In this document: one piece after another, positions 8,748 through 17,589 of the stretch | How positions within the stretch are numbered: position 1 is the first letter of the stretch | Layout: every line of letters begins with the position of its first letter | Position numbers and translations under genes: made by a program | DNA from: Halovivax cerinus | GTDB taxonomy: Archaea > Halobacteriota > Halobacteria > Halobacteriales > Natrialbaceae | Reading direction: 5' to 3' | DNA: 64,000 nt | NCBI RefSeq assembly: GCF_024498195.1 | Contig: NZ_CP101824.1 | Coordinates: 3,782,001-3,846,000, forward strand | Notes under the pieces: model-generated | The model's database searches: none | Told to the model about the DNA's origin: nothing | What the model saw: only the letters and a program-made list of their open reading frames with translations

Positions 8748-9366
8748 GCGGACCGGGATTTGAACCCGACTGTGAGATGGTCGCTCACTGCGTTCGCGCT
8801 GCGACTCGCGTGCTTCAAATCCCGTTATCGAGCACGTTCTCCTCCCTACGCTCTCGAAAAGTGCGCGGACCGGGATTTGAACCACGTCCAGACGTTCCGG
8901 GTCGTTCGCTCCGCTCACGTCCCGGGCTGCGACTGGTCTGATTCGAATCCCGTTGTCGAGTACTTTCTCCTCGCCTTCGCTCGTCGAAAAGTACGCGGAC
9001 CGGGATTTGAACCGAAATCAGACGTTCGTGCTCGCTTCGCTGCGCGCGCTGCGACTGATAGGGCACAAATCCCTCCGTCACCCATTCGCTCCTCACGTCC
9101 GTTCGTCGCAGAATGCGCGGACCGGGATTTGAACCACGTCCAGACGTTCCGGGTCGTTCGCTCCGCTCACGTCCCGGGCTGCGACTGGTCTGATTCAAAT
9201 CCCGTTGTCGAGCACGTTCTCCTCCCTACGCTCTCGAAAAGTGCGCGGACCGGGATTTGAACCGAAATCAGACGTTCGTGCTCGCTTCGCTGCGCGCGCT
9301 GCGACTGATAGGGCACAAATCCCTCCGTCACCCATTCGCTCCGCACGTCCGTTCGTCGCCGAATGC
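8748..9366 (-). repeat. Tandem array of tRNA-Gly 3'-end copies with internal inverted repeats
   Basis: The 19-base 3' part of the adjacent tRNA-Gly gene (plus-strand GCGGACCGGGATTTGAACC, some copies ending AC-C-A or AC-C-G) recurs at 8748, 8865, 8995, 9117 and 9245, then in the tRNA itself at 9367. Spacings are 117, 130, 122, 128 and 122 bases. The units alternate: type A at 8865 and 9117, type B at 8995 and 9245, the two AB dimers being nearly identical; 8748 is a third type. In every unit the leading GGGATTTG(AA) is answered by an inverted (TT)CAAATCCC about 55-65 bases later (8814, 8942 with one change, 9066, 9194, 9316). All copies are downstream of the tRNA and in its orientation. No protein gene is supported here. 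Confidence 0.85.
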
Positions 9367-9434
9367 GCGGACCGGGATTTGAACCCGGGCCATGAGCTTG
9401 GAAGGCTCAGGTCCTGCCACTAGACCATCCGCGC
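9364..9434 (-). tRNA. tRNA-Gly (anticodon UCC)
   Basis: On the minus strand the 71-base sequence begins GCGCGGA (5' acceptor), continues with D-arm TGGTCTAGTGGCAGGA, anticodon stem TGAGC/GCTCA with loop CTTCCAA (anticodon TCC, plus-strand 9400-9402), T-arm CCGGGTTCAAATCCCGG and ends TCCGCGC plus A. All stems pair. CCA is not encoded, as usual in haloarchaea. A TTAA-containing stretch about 26-35 bases upstream (near 9462-9470) could be its TATA element. Its 3' end seeds the repeat array at 8748-9366. Confidence 0.95.
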
Positions 9435-9616
9435 TCCACCAGCGGGTTGTCGGTACTCGGTTAAGAGACTTCTCTTTTCTGGGAGCGGGCGGGCGTCGGT
9501 ACGCCGGCGCCGCTTCGACTCTCGGTCCCTCCCGAACGGCCGGCGGCCGACCGACGGGAGCGATGACCGTCACGGTGTCGCACACTGGACGGGACGCCGT
9601 CGGCCCCGAGGCCGGT

Positions 9617-10285
9617 TCACGGAGCGCCCGCGACTCGGGCATAGCAGTTGCCGCTCGACACCTCCCACTCGCGGAGCTGGAGGTCGCTCTCCGCGAGGTC
9701 CGATTCGAACGCTGCGGGCGCGTAGACGTGGTAGAACCGATCGACGGTCTCGCCGCCAGGAAGCGTCCACTCGATCGATGTATCGAAGCCGCTCTCGTCG
9801 GACGCCGACGCGTCCTCGAACCGGTCGTGGGCGGTGCTCCAGGCGCTCACCAGGGCGCGGCCGTCCGACGTGAGAACGCGTGCGAGTTCGTCGAGACTGC
9901 GACGGCGGAGGGTTCGCGTCGGCAGGTGATGCAGCGTCGCGACGTAGACGGCCAGATCGACCGCGTCGGTCCGGAGCGCCAGCGACGCAGCGTCGCCCTG
10001 GACGGGTGACAGAGTATCCAGAAAGTCGTTGGTCCGCGCGCGTTCACGACCGGCGTCTAGCAACGCGCGACTCGCGTCGACCCCGACGACACGGTCGACG
10101 TGACCGGCGAGTACCTCGGCGTGGCGGCAGTTGCCACACCCGAGATCGAGACCGCGATCGAACGTCCGTTCGCGCGTCACGTCCGCGACGAAGTCGTCGA
10201 CCTCGGGCCAGGCGTACTCGCGCGTCGTCGCGAAGTGGCTCCCGATGCGTTCGTACGTGTCGCGGACGTCGCGCCGGTGTGGCAT
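9617..10285 (-). CDS. Class I SAM methyltransferase, Trm9/ALKBH8-like
   Basis: A 222-residue protein. The N-terminus 'TYERIGSHFATTREYAWPEV' closely follows the Trm9 signature (Y-x-x-I-A-x-H-F-x-x-T-R...W-P), and 'GLDLGCGNCRHAEVL' is the SAM-binding motif I. 'VVGVDASRALLDAGRER' gives motif II, and 'VDLAVYVATLHHLPTRTLRR' resembles the Trm9 'hHi...RR' element. Eukaryotic Trm9 methylates the side chain of wobble uridine (mcm5U) in tRNA and needs Trm112; a Trm112 homologue is encoded at 26562. An archaeal wobble-uridine role is inferred. It sits directly upstream of the tRNA-Gly(UCC) gene on the same strand. Confidence 0.75.
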   Translation of the reverse strand: MPHRRDVRDTYERIGSHFATTREYAWPEVDDFVADVTRERTFDRGLDLGCGNCRHAEVLAGHVDRVVGVDASRALLDAGRERARTNDFLDTLSPVQGDAASLALRTDAVDLAVYVATLHHLPTRTLRRRSLDELARVLTSDGRALVSAWSTAHDRFEDASASDESGFDTSIEWTLPGGETVDRFYHVYAPAAFESDLAESDLQLREWEVSSGNCYARVAGAP

Positions 10286-10360
10286 GCGATTGCTCTCTCC
10301 GCGTGCATTCGGGGAAAATCGTTCGATCCGTCGATGGCGAGCCGGACTCGAGGCTGTGAG

Positions 10361-12490
10361 TCAGAGGAAGAGCGTAAAGAGCACGAAGCCGACGAGCGTC
10401 ATCACCGTGGCGTGCTTCGCCCCAGATCGGAGGTCTCCCGAGGCGAGTTGACCGGCGACGAACCCGGACGTGGCGCCCTGGATTACCGTCGCGTGGTAGA
10501 AGAGCGTCATGTAGACGTCGGTGTCCGTGCTCCCGAGCGCGGAGAGCGGCCCGTCCACCTGCTGGCCCGTCGCCGACGACACGGACTCCGTGGGAAGGCT
10601 CGGGAGGAGGTACGCGGAGAGGACGGCGATGATGAACACGAACACGAGAAACGAGACGTAGACGACGACCATGTACTCGGTCATCACCTGCTTGCGCTCG
10701 CGGTCGAGCCGAAGGTCCGCTTGTGCCTGTCGCGAGGCGATGCGCAACACCGTCGCGAGGTCGCCGCTCGCGTTCATCGCCTCGGTCAGCAACGTCACCA
10801 TTCGCGAGACGGCACGCGTCCGCACACGGCGCTCGAAGCGCCAGAGCGCCGTCTGGAGATCGGCGCCCCAGCGGACGTCCGCCCACAGGCGATCGAGTTC
10901 GTCGTCCAGGACGCCGAGGTCTGACTGTCGAACCCGTCGTATCGAGGCGATCACCGACATTCCGGCTTCGTTCACGCTTGAGAGTCGATCCAGCAGGTCC
11001 GGTACGGACCGCTCGATCGCGTCGATTCGGTACCGGTGGCGCTCGTAGACGATCGCGTACGTCCCCATCACGAACAGGGCGGCCAGCACGGCCACGTCCT
11101 CGATCGCGGTGACGCCCGCCGCCAGCCCACGGGGCACCTGGGAAGCAACGACGAGCGCGGCGATCGGAATCGTGATCCAGAGCAGTCGATCCGGGCGTTC
11201 GACGAGCGTCCGAAGGGGGCTCACGAGCCACGTCCTGAATCGCCGGATCCGACGATAGAGCGACAGCCGGTGTCGGATCGGCGATCGGTCGGGGCCAATC
11301 GCCGTCGGTTCGACGGATTCGCCGTGGACGCCCTCGTCGAGAGTGTCCTCGGCCGTCGCGACGGTCCCACCGTCCGTCATCCCGGATCCCGACGAACGGC
11401 CGGCACTGGCTGGACCGTCGACCGACGGCTCCGTCGACGAGCCGGGATTGATCGAATCCGTCACGGTGCTCAGGTAGACCACAAACGCGAGGTTGCCGAA
11501 CGGCAGAACGACGTAGATGAGCGCGCGGAGTGAGTCGGCCGTATCGCCCACCGAGAAGCCGATCACGACGAGGATCGTGATGAGAAAGAGCGGGCCAGCG
11601 ACCAGCACCGTGACGTAGGCTTCCGCCAGCGTCGCGAGGAGACTCAGGATGCTCTCTTGCTGTGATTCGGCTTCCTCCTGGAACTCGTGGTACTGCCGTT
11701 CGAGAAAGGACGAGAGGCTGTGCCCGCTCTGGAGGACGCTGACCAGGTTCTCCGTGAACTCGCGGAACTGGGGGCTCGCGGTGCGCCGACCCATCAGCTG
11801 CAACGAGGCGGTGACGTCCGCGCCGAAGGCGTCCATGTTCCTGACTGCGACGTCGAACTCGGCGGCCGCCTGGCCGTAGGCGTCGCCGTTGCGGGCGACG
11901 ATGCGGATCACCTCTGTGAACTCCATTCCGCTGCGCGAGAGGGCGAAACAAAACGCCACGGTCGACGGGAGGGACGCTTCGATCGCCCGTGCGCGACGCG
12001 AGGCGACGTAGCCCGGGTACCACCAGCGAAGCCAGTACGTCAGTCCGCCGACGATGACGCCGAGCGTGATCGAGGCGAGGGCGAAGAGGGCGAGAAGCGT
12101 CGCCGGCGACGCGTCGGGAACCGTCGCGAGGGCCGAGACCGGTTCGAGGAGCGTCGGTACCGAGGCCCGGAGCGTGGCCTCGTCGATTCCGAGTACCACG
12201 AGGACGCCCCACAGGAGGTAAACCCCGGAGACGCTCCCGACGACCCCCGCGACGATCGCGTATACGAACGACATGGCGCCGTACTCCCGGTAGGTGGCCG
12301 TCGCGTGGGCGGCTCGCAACCCGGCCTGTCGGCGGGGATGCTCGCTCCGGAACTCGTCGACGTACTGGCCGAACGCGACCATCGACAATCGCGTCAGGAC
12401 CCGATCGGCCGGCTCGGACACCTGGGCCAGCACGAACGGAAGGACCCCCAGCGCTACCGCGGCGAGCGGGAGGAACGGAGCGATCGTCAT
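10361..12490 (-). CDS. pilC: Type IV pilus platform protein, PilC/TadC (T2SSF) family
   Basis: A 709-residue inner-membrane platform protein with two GspF/T2SSF domains. The first lies around residues 150-300 ('AIEASLPSTVAFCFALSRSG', '...FRSEHPRR' upstream) and the second around 470-610 ('AIERSVPDLLDRLSSVNEAG'). Each is followed by membrane helices, and a Ser/Gly/Asp-rich linker (about residues 350-400) joins them. The GTG/ATG start overlaps the pilB stop by four bases (12487-12490), indicating translational coupling. Haloarchaeal PilC proteins anchor the pilus or adhesin assembly machine. No pilin gene is adjacent, so the substrate is unknown; several PilB/PilC pairs usually coexist in one genome. 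Confidence 0.85.
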   Translation of the reverse strand: MTIAPFLPLAAVALGVLPFVLAQVSEPADRVLTRLSMVAFGQYVDEFRSEHPRRQAGLRAAHATATYREYGAMSFVYAIVAGVVGSVSGVYLLWGVLVVLGIDEATLRASVPTLLEPVSALATVPDASPATLLALFALASITLGVIVGGLTYWLRWWYPGYVASRRARAIEASLPSTVAFCFALSRSGMEFTEVIRIVARNGDAYGQAAAEFDVAVRNMDAFGADVTASLQLMGRRTASPQFREFTENLVSVLQSGHSLSSFLERQYHEFQEEAESQQESILSLLATLAEAYVTVLVAGPLFLITILVVIGFSVGDTADSLRALIYVVLPFGNLAFVVYLSTVTDSINPGSSTEPSVDGPASAGRSSGSGMTDGGTVATAEDTLDEGVHGESVEPTAIGPDRSPIRHRLSLYRRIRRFRTWLVSPLRTLVERPDRLLWITIPIAALVVASQVPRGLAAGVTAIEDVAVLAALFVMGTYAIVYERHRYRIDAIERSVPDLLDRLSSVNEAGMSVIASIRRVRQSDLGVLDDELDRLWADVRWGADLQTALWRFERRVRTRAVSRMVTLLTEAMNASGDLATVLRIASRQAQADLRLDRERKQVMTEYMVVVYVSFLVFVFIIAVLSAYLLPSLPTESVSSATGQQVDGPLSALGSTDTDVYMTLFYHATVIQGATSGFVAGQLASGDLRSGAKHATVMTLVGFVLFTLFL

Positions 12491-14397
12491 CGATCCGACT
12501 CCGGTCGATCCGTGAGCGAATCACCGCGTGTCGGACTGGAGGACGGTTCGTCGCGTGCGTCGTCGGCCGGTGCATCGCCAGTCGACCACGAGACGCCGCC
12601 GTCGGTCAGTCCATCACCCGACAGCGCCGGACCGTCGGGCGGTTCGTCGAGTTCGTCGGCGTCACGATCGGTCTCGTTGGCCCGACCGGGTTCGTCGGTC
12701 TCGTCGCCGCTCCGTTCGGTACGGCCGGCCGGGCTCTCGTCGACGGCGTCACCACGACCGATGCGATCGAGAACGGCGGCTTTGTCCGCGTAGTACTCGT
12801 TGACGAGGGCGGTGAACCGACGATAATCGGAGAGACCACGTTCGTGGACGTACTCGAGGAACGCCTCTCGGTTGCGCCGTTCGACGCGCAGTTCGCGCTC
12901 GCTCCAGCCGCGTTGCGTTCGAATCTCCTCTAGGACGGAGCTCCCCGCCTCGGCGAAGGTGTCCGTATCGCCGTCCCAGGTGTAGGCCGTCGAGTAGTCG
13001 AGTTCGCCGGTTCGCTGGTCGATGCCCTCGATCTCGGCGATGACCTCGTTCCGCCTGACGCGTTCGCCGTCCTGGAGCCGCGTGAGCGTCTGGACGGCGA
13101 GGATATCGAGGCTCTGGACCATCGAGCGGGGGACGTTGATCGGCTCGTTCTCGAGGCGATTGATGACCGTCTGGACGGAATCCGCGTGCATCGTCGAGTA
13201 CGTCGTGTGCCCGGTGTTCATCGCCTGGAAGAGGGTGATAGCCTCCTCGCCGCGGACCTCGCCGACGGCGATGTACTCGGGACGGTGGCGAAGTGCCGAA
13301 CGCAGGAGGTCGTACATGGTCACGTCGGTCCCCTCGTGGATGCGTTCCCGGGTGACAGACGAGAGCCAGTTGTCGTGGTACAGTTGCAGTTCCTGGGTGT
13401 CCTCGATCGTGAGGATCTTCGAGCGTGGTGGGATGAACATGGAGACGGCGTTCATGCTCGTCGTCTTCCCGGAGGCCGTCCCGCCGGCGAAGATCAGGCT
13501 CTTGTTGTGCTCGATCCCCAGCCAGAGGTACGCGAGTTGGGCGACGTCGAACGTGCCATACTCGATGAGGTCGACGGGCGTGAACGGTTCGTCGGCGTAC
13601 TTTCGGATAGTGAACGCGGAGCCCCGTGGTGTCACTTCCTGGCCAAGTGCGAGTTCACCCCGCGATCCATCGGGAAGCGTCGTCTCGACCATCGGGTCCC
13701 CGATCGAAATGTGGCGACCTGATCGCTGGGCCAGTCGGACGACGAACTGGTCGAGCGACGCCTGGCCGAACGAGACGGTCGTCTCGACGTCGGTGTAGGC
13801 ATCGTGGTAGACGAAGATCGGCAGGTCGTACCCGTCACAGGAGATATCCTCGACGTGGGGATCGTGCATGATCGGGTCGAGCTTCCCGTAGCCGAGGAAA
13901 TCGCGGTGTGCGTAGTAGAACAGTCGGTAGAACGATTCGACCGAGACATCGACGCCGTATCGTTCGAGCAGTTCACAGAGCGCGTCCCGGAGGCGAGTTT
14001 CGGGATCGACATCGTCGTGATCTCGGTAGATGAGTGGATCACGAATATCCTCGAGGACGGTGTCGAGGAGCGCGCGTTCGTCCGTCGAGAGCGACGGCTC
14101 CACCGCGTGATACCGGGTTTCGTTGCGATCTGGATCGTCCAGAATCGCGACGAAGGAAAACGGCGCGTTCACCCAGTACCGTTCGCGCTCGACGGTTCCC
14201 TCGACGCCGTCGAACGCCACGAGTGGTTCGTGACGCGTCGGATCGTACGGGTCGATGTCGAGGCTGGTACCCCGGAGTACGTCGCCGAACGCCGAAAGCG
14301 ACCGTCGGACGGCGGCCAGACGATCCCCCAGCACGCCGCGGGCCGCAGCGGCTCCCTGCTCGTCGTCTGCGTCCTGGTGGGGGTCGGATGTCGTCAT
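12487..14397 (-). CDS. pilB: Type II/IV secretion assembly ATPase PilB
   Basis: A 636-residue ATPase of the GspE/PilB/FlaI superfamily that powers pilus assembly. Walker A is 'FAGGTASGKTTSMNAV' (about residue 305), the Asp box 'ILTIEDTQELQL' follows at about 330, and Walker B/His-box elements are 'YIAVGEVRGEEAITLFQAMNTGH'. The N-terminal domain ('YGKLDPIMHDPHVEDISCDG') is typical of archaeal PilB. The last 110 residues are acidic, Ser-rich and disordered, as in many halophilic ATPases. It is first in a two-gene operon with pilC (four-base overlap). A 209-base gap separates it from the divergent gene at 14607. Confidence 0.9.
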   Translation of the reverse strand: MTTSDPHQDADDEQGAAAARGVLGDRLAAVRRSLSAFGDVLRGTSLDIDPYDPTRHEPLVAFDGVEGTVERERYWVNAPFSFVAILDDPDRNETRYHAVEPSLSTDERALLDTVLEDIRDPLIYRDHDDVDPETRLRDALCELLERYGVDVSVESFYRLFYYAHRDFLGYGKLDPIMHDPHVEDISCDGYDLPIFVYHDAYTDVETTVSFGQASLDQFVVRLAQRSGRHISIGDPMVETTLPDGSRGELALGQEVTPRGSAFTIRKYADEPFTPVDLIEYGTFDVAQLAYLWLGIEHNKSLIFAGGTASGKTTSMNAVSMFIPPRSKILTIEDTQELQLYHDNWLSSVTRERIHEGTDVTMYDLLRSALRHRPEYIAVGEVRGEEAITLFQAMNTGHTTYSTMHADSVQTVINRLENEPINVPRSMVQSLDILAVQTLTRLQDGERVRRNEVIAEIEGIDQRTGELDYSTAYTWDGDTDTFAEAGSSVLEEIRTQRGWSERELRVERRNREAFLEYVHERGLSDYRRFTALVNEYYADKAAVLDRIGRGDAVDESPAGRTERSGDETDEPGRANETDRDADELDEPPDGPALSGDGLTDGGVSWSTGDAPADDARDEPSSSPTRGDSLTDRPESDR

Positions 14398-14606
14398 CGG
14401 TTGCTAGGGGCCGTCTCGGGTGACTGTCCACGATATGGGAGCGGGGTCGGCTTAAATCGGATGGCCGGTCCCGGCGTCGGGCGGTGCCGGACGGTCACGT
14501 TCGGTGACCGGTCGCATGGTGTGACCGATCAGCAGGTAGTCGGATTCGTTTCGGGGTCCGTGGGCGTTACGTTCATACCGTCGGGGCACCAACATCGTGA
14601 TATCGA

Positions 14607-15077
14607 ATGAGGCGCGAACACCTCACGCTTTCCGTCGACGACGTCGACTGGGTCGACACGGACGGTGAACCCCGCAGACCGTCGGTCACCATCGACTGTT
14701 CGGAAGACGGCCCCGATTTGCGTGACCGCCTCACGGGTCCGGACGGCGAGTTGCTCGCGGCCGACGAGACGGACGTAGCGCTACGCCTGCAGGGGCCCGT
14801 CGACGCCGACACCGACGGCGTCGTCAGCGTAACCGACCGCCTGACCGGAGACTTCGTCCTCGAACTCAACGTCGACGCCGACGACGTACTCACGTTCATC
14901 ACGGCCGCCCGCCACTACGGCGAGCGGACGAGCGAGGAGGACGGACGCTACGAGGTCACCATCCGGATCGACGGCGACCACCTGATCACCTACGAGAAGC
15001 AAACCTTCCTCGTCTACGACGACGAAGGGAGCCTCCTCCGCCAGCGCAGTCTCATTCCCGGCGGCGTTGAACTCTAA
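14607..15077 (+). CDS. Conserved haloarchaeal protein, possibly DUF5793 family
   Basis: A 156-residue, very acidic, soluble protein without membrane segments or signal. It begins 'MRREHLTLSVDDVDWVDTDG' and has a beta-rich pattern with 'LTFITAARHYGERTSEEDGR' as its only helical segment and 'VTIRIDGDHLITYEKQTFLVYDD' near the end. I associate this layout with a small halobacterial family of unknown function (DUF5793, from memory). It is divergent from pilB. The intergenic TATA/Idr box for the next gene begins 25 bases after its stop, so it is not in an operon with the ABC ATPase. Confidence 0.6.
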   Translation: MRREHLTLSVDDVDWVDTDGEPRRPSVTIDCSEDGPDLRDRLTGPDGELLAADETDVALRLQGPVDADTDGVVSVTDRLTGDFVLELNVDADDVLTFITAARHYGERTSEEDGRYEVTIRIDGDHLITYEKQTFLVYDDEGSLLRQRSLIPGGVEL

Positions 15078-15101
15078 CCCAGCCGAACCGCAACCGGCAG
15101 C

Positions 15102-15126
15102 TATAAGTGGTTTAGGGCCGCCTAAA
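15102..15126 (+). promoter_or_regulatory. Promoter with DtxR-type (Idr/SirR-like) operator
   Basis: TATAA at 15102-15106 is followed by TTTAGG-GCCG-CCTAAA at 15111-15126, a palindrome with perfect 6-base arms; the ATG is at 15134. The layout (TATA, box, start within 8 bases) is the same as at 3764-3787. A DtxR-family iron regulator bound here would block initiation. Confidence 0.65.
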
Positions 15127-15133
15127 TAGACGA

Positions 15134-16348
15134 ATGCCGGTACCAGGTGGCCGGGATACCGTGGCCCGGGAAACGGTCAGTCCCGAACACGTAGAGAGCC
15201 TCGGCGAAAGCGTCCAGACTCACGAGCGAGCGCCGGACACGACGACCGACACGGTACACGACGAACCCGTTCTGGCACTCGACGGAGTCGAGCACCGGTA
15301 CGGCTCCGAGTGCGTCGTCGAGGACTACACGCTCGACGTCTACGACGGCGAGATTCTCACGCTTCTCGGACCCTCGGGCTGCGGTAAGACGACGACGCTC
15401 CGCCTCATCGCCGGCCTGGAGACGCCCGAAACCGGAGAGATCCGGCTTCACGGTGACGTCGTGGCCGACGACGATCGGTTCGTCCCACCCGAAGACCGTG
15501 GCGTCGGCGTCGTGTTCCAGGACTTCGCGCTCTTCCCCCACATGACGGCCGCCGAGAACGTCGCGTTCGGCCTGACCGACTGGTCCGCCGACGAGCGCGA
15601 CGAGCGCGTCGCGACGTTGCTCGAACTCGTGGGGCTCGACGACCAGGCCGACGCCTATCCCGGCGAACTCTCGGGCGGCCAACAACAGCGGATCGCCCTC
15701 GCCCGATCGATCGCACCGGAGCCGGACCTCCTCTTGCTCGACGAACCCTTCTCGAACCTGGACGTCGATCTCAGAGTCGAGATGCGCGAGGAGGTCCGCC
15801 GGATCATCAAGGAGACCGGTGTGACCGCCATCTCGGTGACGCACGACCAGGAGGAAGCGCTCTCGATATCGGACCGCGTCGCCGTCATGTACGACGGTCA
15901 GCTAGAGCAGATCGGCGTCCCGGAGGAGGTCTTCCAGGAACCGACGTCGCGCTTCGTCGCCGGCTTTCTCGGCCACGCGAGTTTCCTCTCGGGGACGGTC
16001 ACGGGCGATCACGTCGAGACGGCTCTGGGTCGCGTCCTCCGGGCGGACGTCGGCGGACTCACGGCGGCCTACGACGGCACCGAGATCGACCTCCTCGTCC
16101 GTCCAGACGACGTGACCGCCTACCCGGCCACCGGCGAGGAGACCGACGGTGAGGTGATCTACCGGCGCTATCTCGGGCCGACCGTCCTCTACCGGGTCGA
16201 GCTCGACGGCGGCGAGACGATCGAGTGCATGCACAACCACGCCGATCGACTCCAGCTCGGCGATCGCGTCAGGGTCCGCGTCACGGCCGACCACGAACTG
16301 GCCTGGTTCCCGGCGAGCCACCGGACGGCTGCCGAAACGGCCGAGTGA
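15134..16348 (+). CDS. Iron(III)-type ABC transporter ATP-binding protein (FbpC/PotA-like)
   Basis: A 404-residue ATPase with Walker A 'LLGPSGCGKTTTLRL' (about residue 78), Q-loop 'VVFQDFALFPHM', signature 'LSGGQQQRIALARS' (about 178), Walker B 'LLLLDEPFSNLD' and switch 'ISVTHDQEEAL'. A C-terminal TOBE region (about residues 300-390, 'DLLVRPDDVTAYPA', 'ECMHNHADRLQLGDRVRVRV') places it with Fe3+, spermidine or sugar importers of the CUT1/FbpC group. About 50 extra N-terminal residues are low-complexity; a later start is possible but no better candidate is in phase with the promoter. There is no permease or binding protein next to it. The operator argues for iron. Confidence 0.85.
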   Translation: MPVPGGRDTVARETVSPEHVESLGESVQTHERAPDTTTDTVHDEPVLALDGVEHRYGSECVVEDYTLDVYDGEILTLLGPSGCGKTTTLRLIAGLETPETGEIRLHGDVVADDDRFVPPEDRGVGVVFQDFALFPHMTAAENVAFGLTDWSADERDERVATLLELVGLDDQADAYPGELSGGQQQRIALARSIAPEPDLLLLDEPFSNLDVDLRVEMREEVRRIIKETGVTAISVTHDQEEALSISDRVAVMYDGQLEQIGVPEEVFQEPTSRFVAGFLGHASFLSGTVTGDHVETALGRVLRADVGGLTAAYDGTEIDLLVRPDDVTAYPATGEETDGEVIYRRYLGPTVLYRVELDGGETIECMHNHADRLQLGDRVRVRVTADHELAWFPASHRTAAETAE

Positions 16349-16612
16349 TCCGTGTGCTGGCACCCGGTCGATCCATCGCTATCTGTTTCGACCCGGCCCT
16401 CGATCGATTCTGACTCGACTCATCGACGTGGTTCGATCACACCCATCGGTCGGTGACGTTGACCCGAGCCGCTCTGGGGCGTCCACGGGATTCCATCACG
16501 ACCGATCGCACCGCTTCGAGCGGTGTGTCGGTCGCCCACGGATCCGTCTGGTGACTGACGAGAGGGGCGAAACGGCCCGTCAGTTCAAGGAGGGGCGGCC
16601 GAAGTGGTTCGT

Positions 16613-17251
16613 ATGGTCGATCGACGACGGATCGCGACGAACTGTGGACTCGTGGCACCGGCCGTCGCGGTAGGTGCGATCGTCCTCGCGACGGTCGTGG
16701 CACCTCCGGAGACGTTCACCTGGCGCGGGCGAGCGCTCTCAGACATGGGTCGGCCGGGGACGACGACGTTCGCGCTCTTCAACGGCGGACTGATCGCCGC
16801 CGGAGCACTCGGCGGCCCCTTCGTCTGGCGGGTCTGGATCGAGACGCGAAACGGACTCCAGCGCGCCGGCGCCGTCGCCCTCGGCGCGTCGCTCGTCGGC
16901 ATGATCGGTGTCGGCGTCTTCTTTCTCGAGCATACCGAGTACTACCTCTCGACGTCGCTGCACGCACCGGCCGCGCTGCTCACGTTCGGTGCGGGCCCGA
17001 TCGCCGCGCTCCTGTACGGCCTCGGTGCGCTACGGGCTGGCGAGAATCGGCTGGCCGCCAGTTCGATACTCTCGGCGGCGATTCCCGTCGGCACCTGGAT
17101 CGGCTGGGTCGCGTTTCTTCGAACGCTCGCCGCCGAGCCAGGGGTCTGGTTCGCCGTCCCCGAATTCGTCGCAGCATCGTGTCTCGGTGGGTGGGTCGTC
17201 GTGCTCGCGATCGCGTATCGAACGCGAGAGACTGTCGTCAGTCGGCCCTGA
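16613..17251 (+). CDS. DUF998-like integral membrane protein
   Basis: A 212-residue protein with six hydrophobic segments, for example 'GLVAPAVAVGAIVLATVVAP', 'LFNGGLIAAGALGG' and 'VVLAIAYR'. The DUF998 hallmark 'LSDMGRP' after the first helix ('TWRGRALSDMG') and the 'SLHAPAALLTFGAGPIAALL' helix are seen. An ATG at 16613 is preferred over the GTG at 16604. The family's function is unknown. The 264 bases before it hold no gene that I can support. Confidence 0.75.
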   Translation: MVDRRRIATNCGLVAPAVAVGAIVLATVVAPPETFTWRGRALSDMGRPGTTTFALFNGGLIAAGALGGPFVWRVWIETRNGLQRAGAVALGASLVGMIGVGVFFLEHTEYYLSTSLHAPAALLTFGAGPIAALLYGLGALRAGENRLAASSILSAAIPVGTWIGWVAFLRTLAAEPGVWFAVPEFVAASCLGGWVVVLAIAYRTRETVVSRP

Positions 17252-17310
17252 GACGCTGTCCGCCTCCCTCGGCGCACAACGCTTAACAGGAGACCGTTCG
17301 TAGCGACCGT

Positions 17311-17589
17311 ATGCACAAGGACGAGCTCCTCGAACTGCACGCGGAACTGGTCGTCATCATGGAGTACTTCTCCGAGCGGGAGGAGGTCAAAGACGATCTC
17401 TTCGACGCCTACCACCAGATCGACGTCGATCCGGACGACGCACACAAATCGAAGAGCGAGCACAAGCACGCCGTCTTCGTCCTCGGAAACTCCCTGGCCA
17501 ACGCGATGAGCGAAGACGAGTTCTCGAGTGCCGGCCGTATCGGCAAACGCATGCAGGAACTCGCCGAAGACGCCGAGTCGAAGATTTAG
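17311..17589 (+). CDS. UPF0058 family protein
   Basis: A 92-residue, all-helical acidic protein: 'MHKDELLELHAELVVIMEYF' opens it, then 'HKSKSEHKHAVFVLGNSLAN' and 'AMSEDEFSSAGRIGKRMQEL'. These segments match the small UPF0058 family found across Euryarchaeota. The function is unknown; the compact helical fold suggests a protein-interaction or DNA-associated role, but nothing here decides. A TTAA element about 28 bases before the ATG indicates a leaderless single-gene transcript. Confidence 0.85.
   Translation: MHKDELLELHAELVVIMEYFSEREEVKDDLFDAYHQIDVDPDDAHKSKSEHKHAVFVLGNSLANAMSEDEFSSAGRIGKRMQELAEDAESKI

Noticed and set aside
8678-9423. Several overlapping open frames on both strands with repeated peptide strings such as C-A-D-R-D-L-N
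   Set aside because: They arise from translating the tRNA-end repeat array in different frames; the same strings appear with each repeat copy and no domain is seen.
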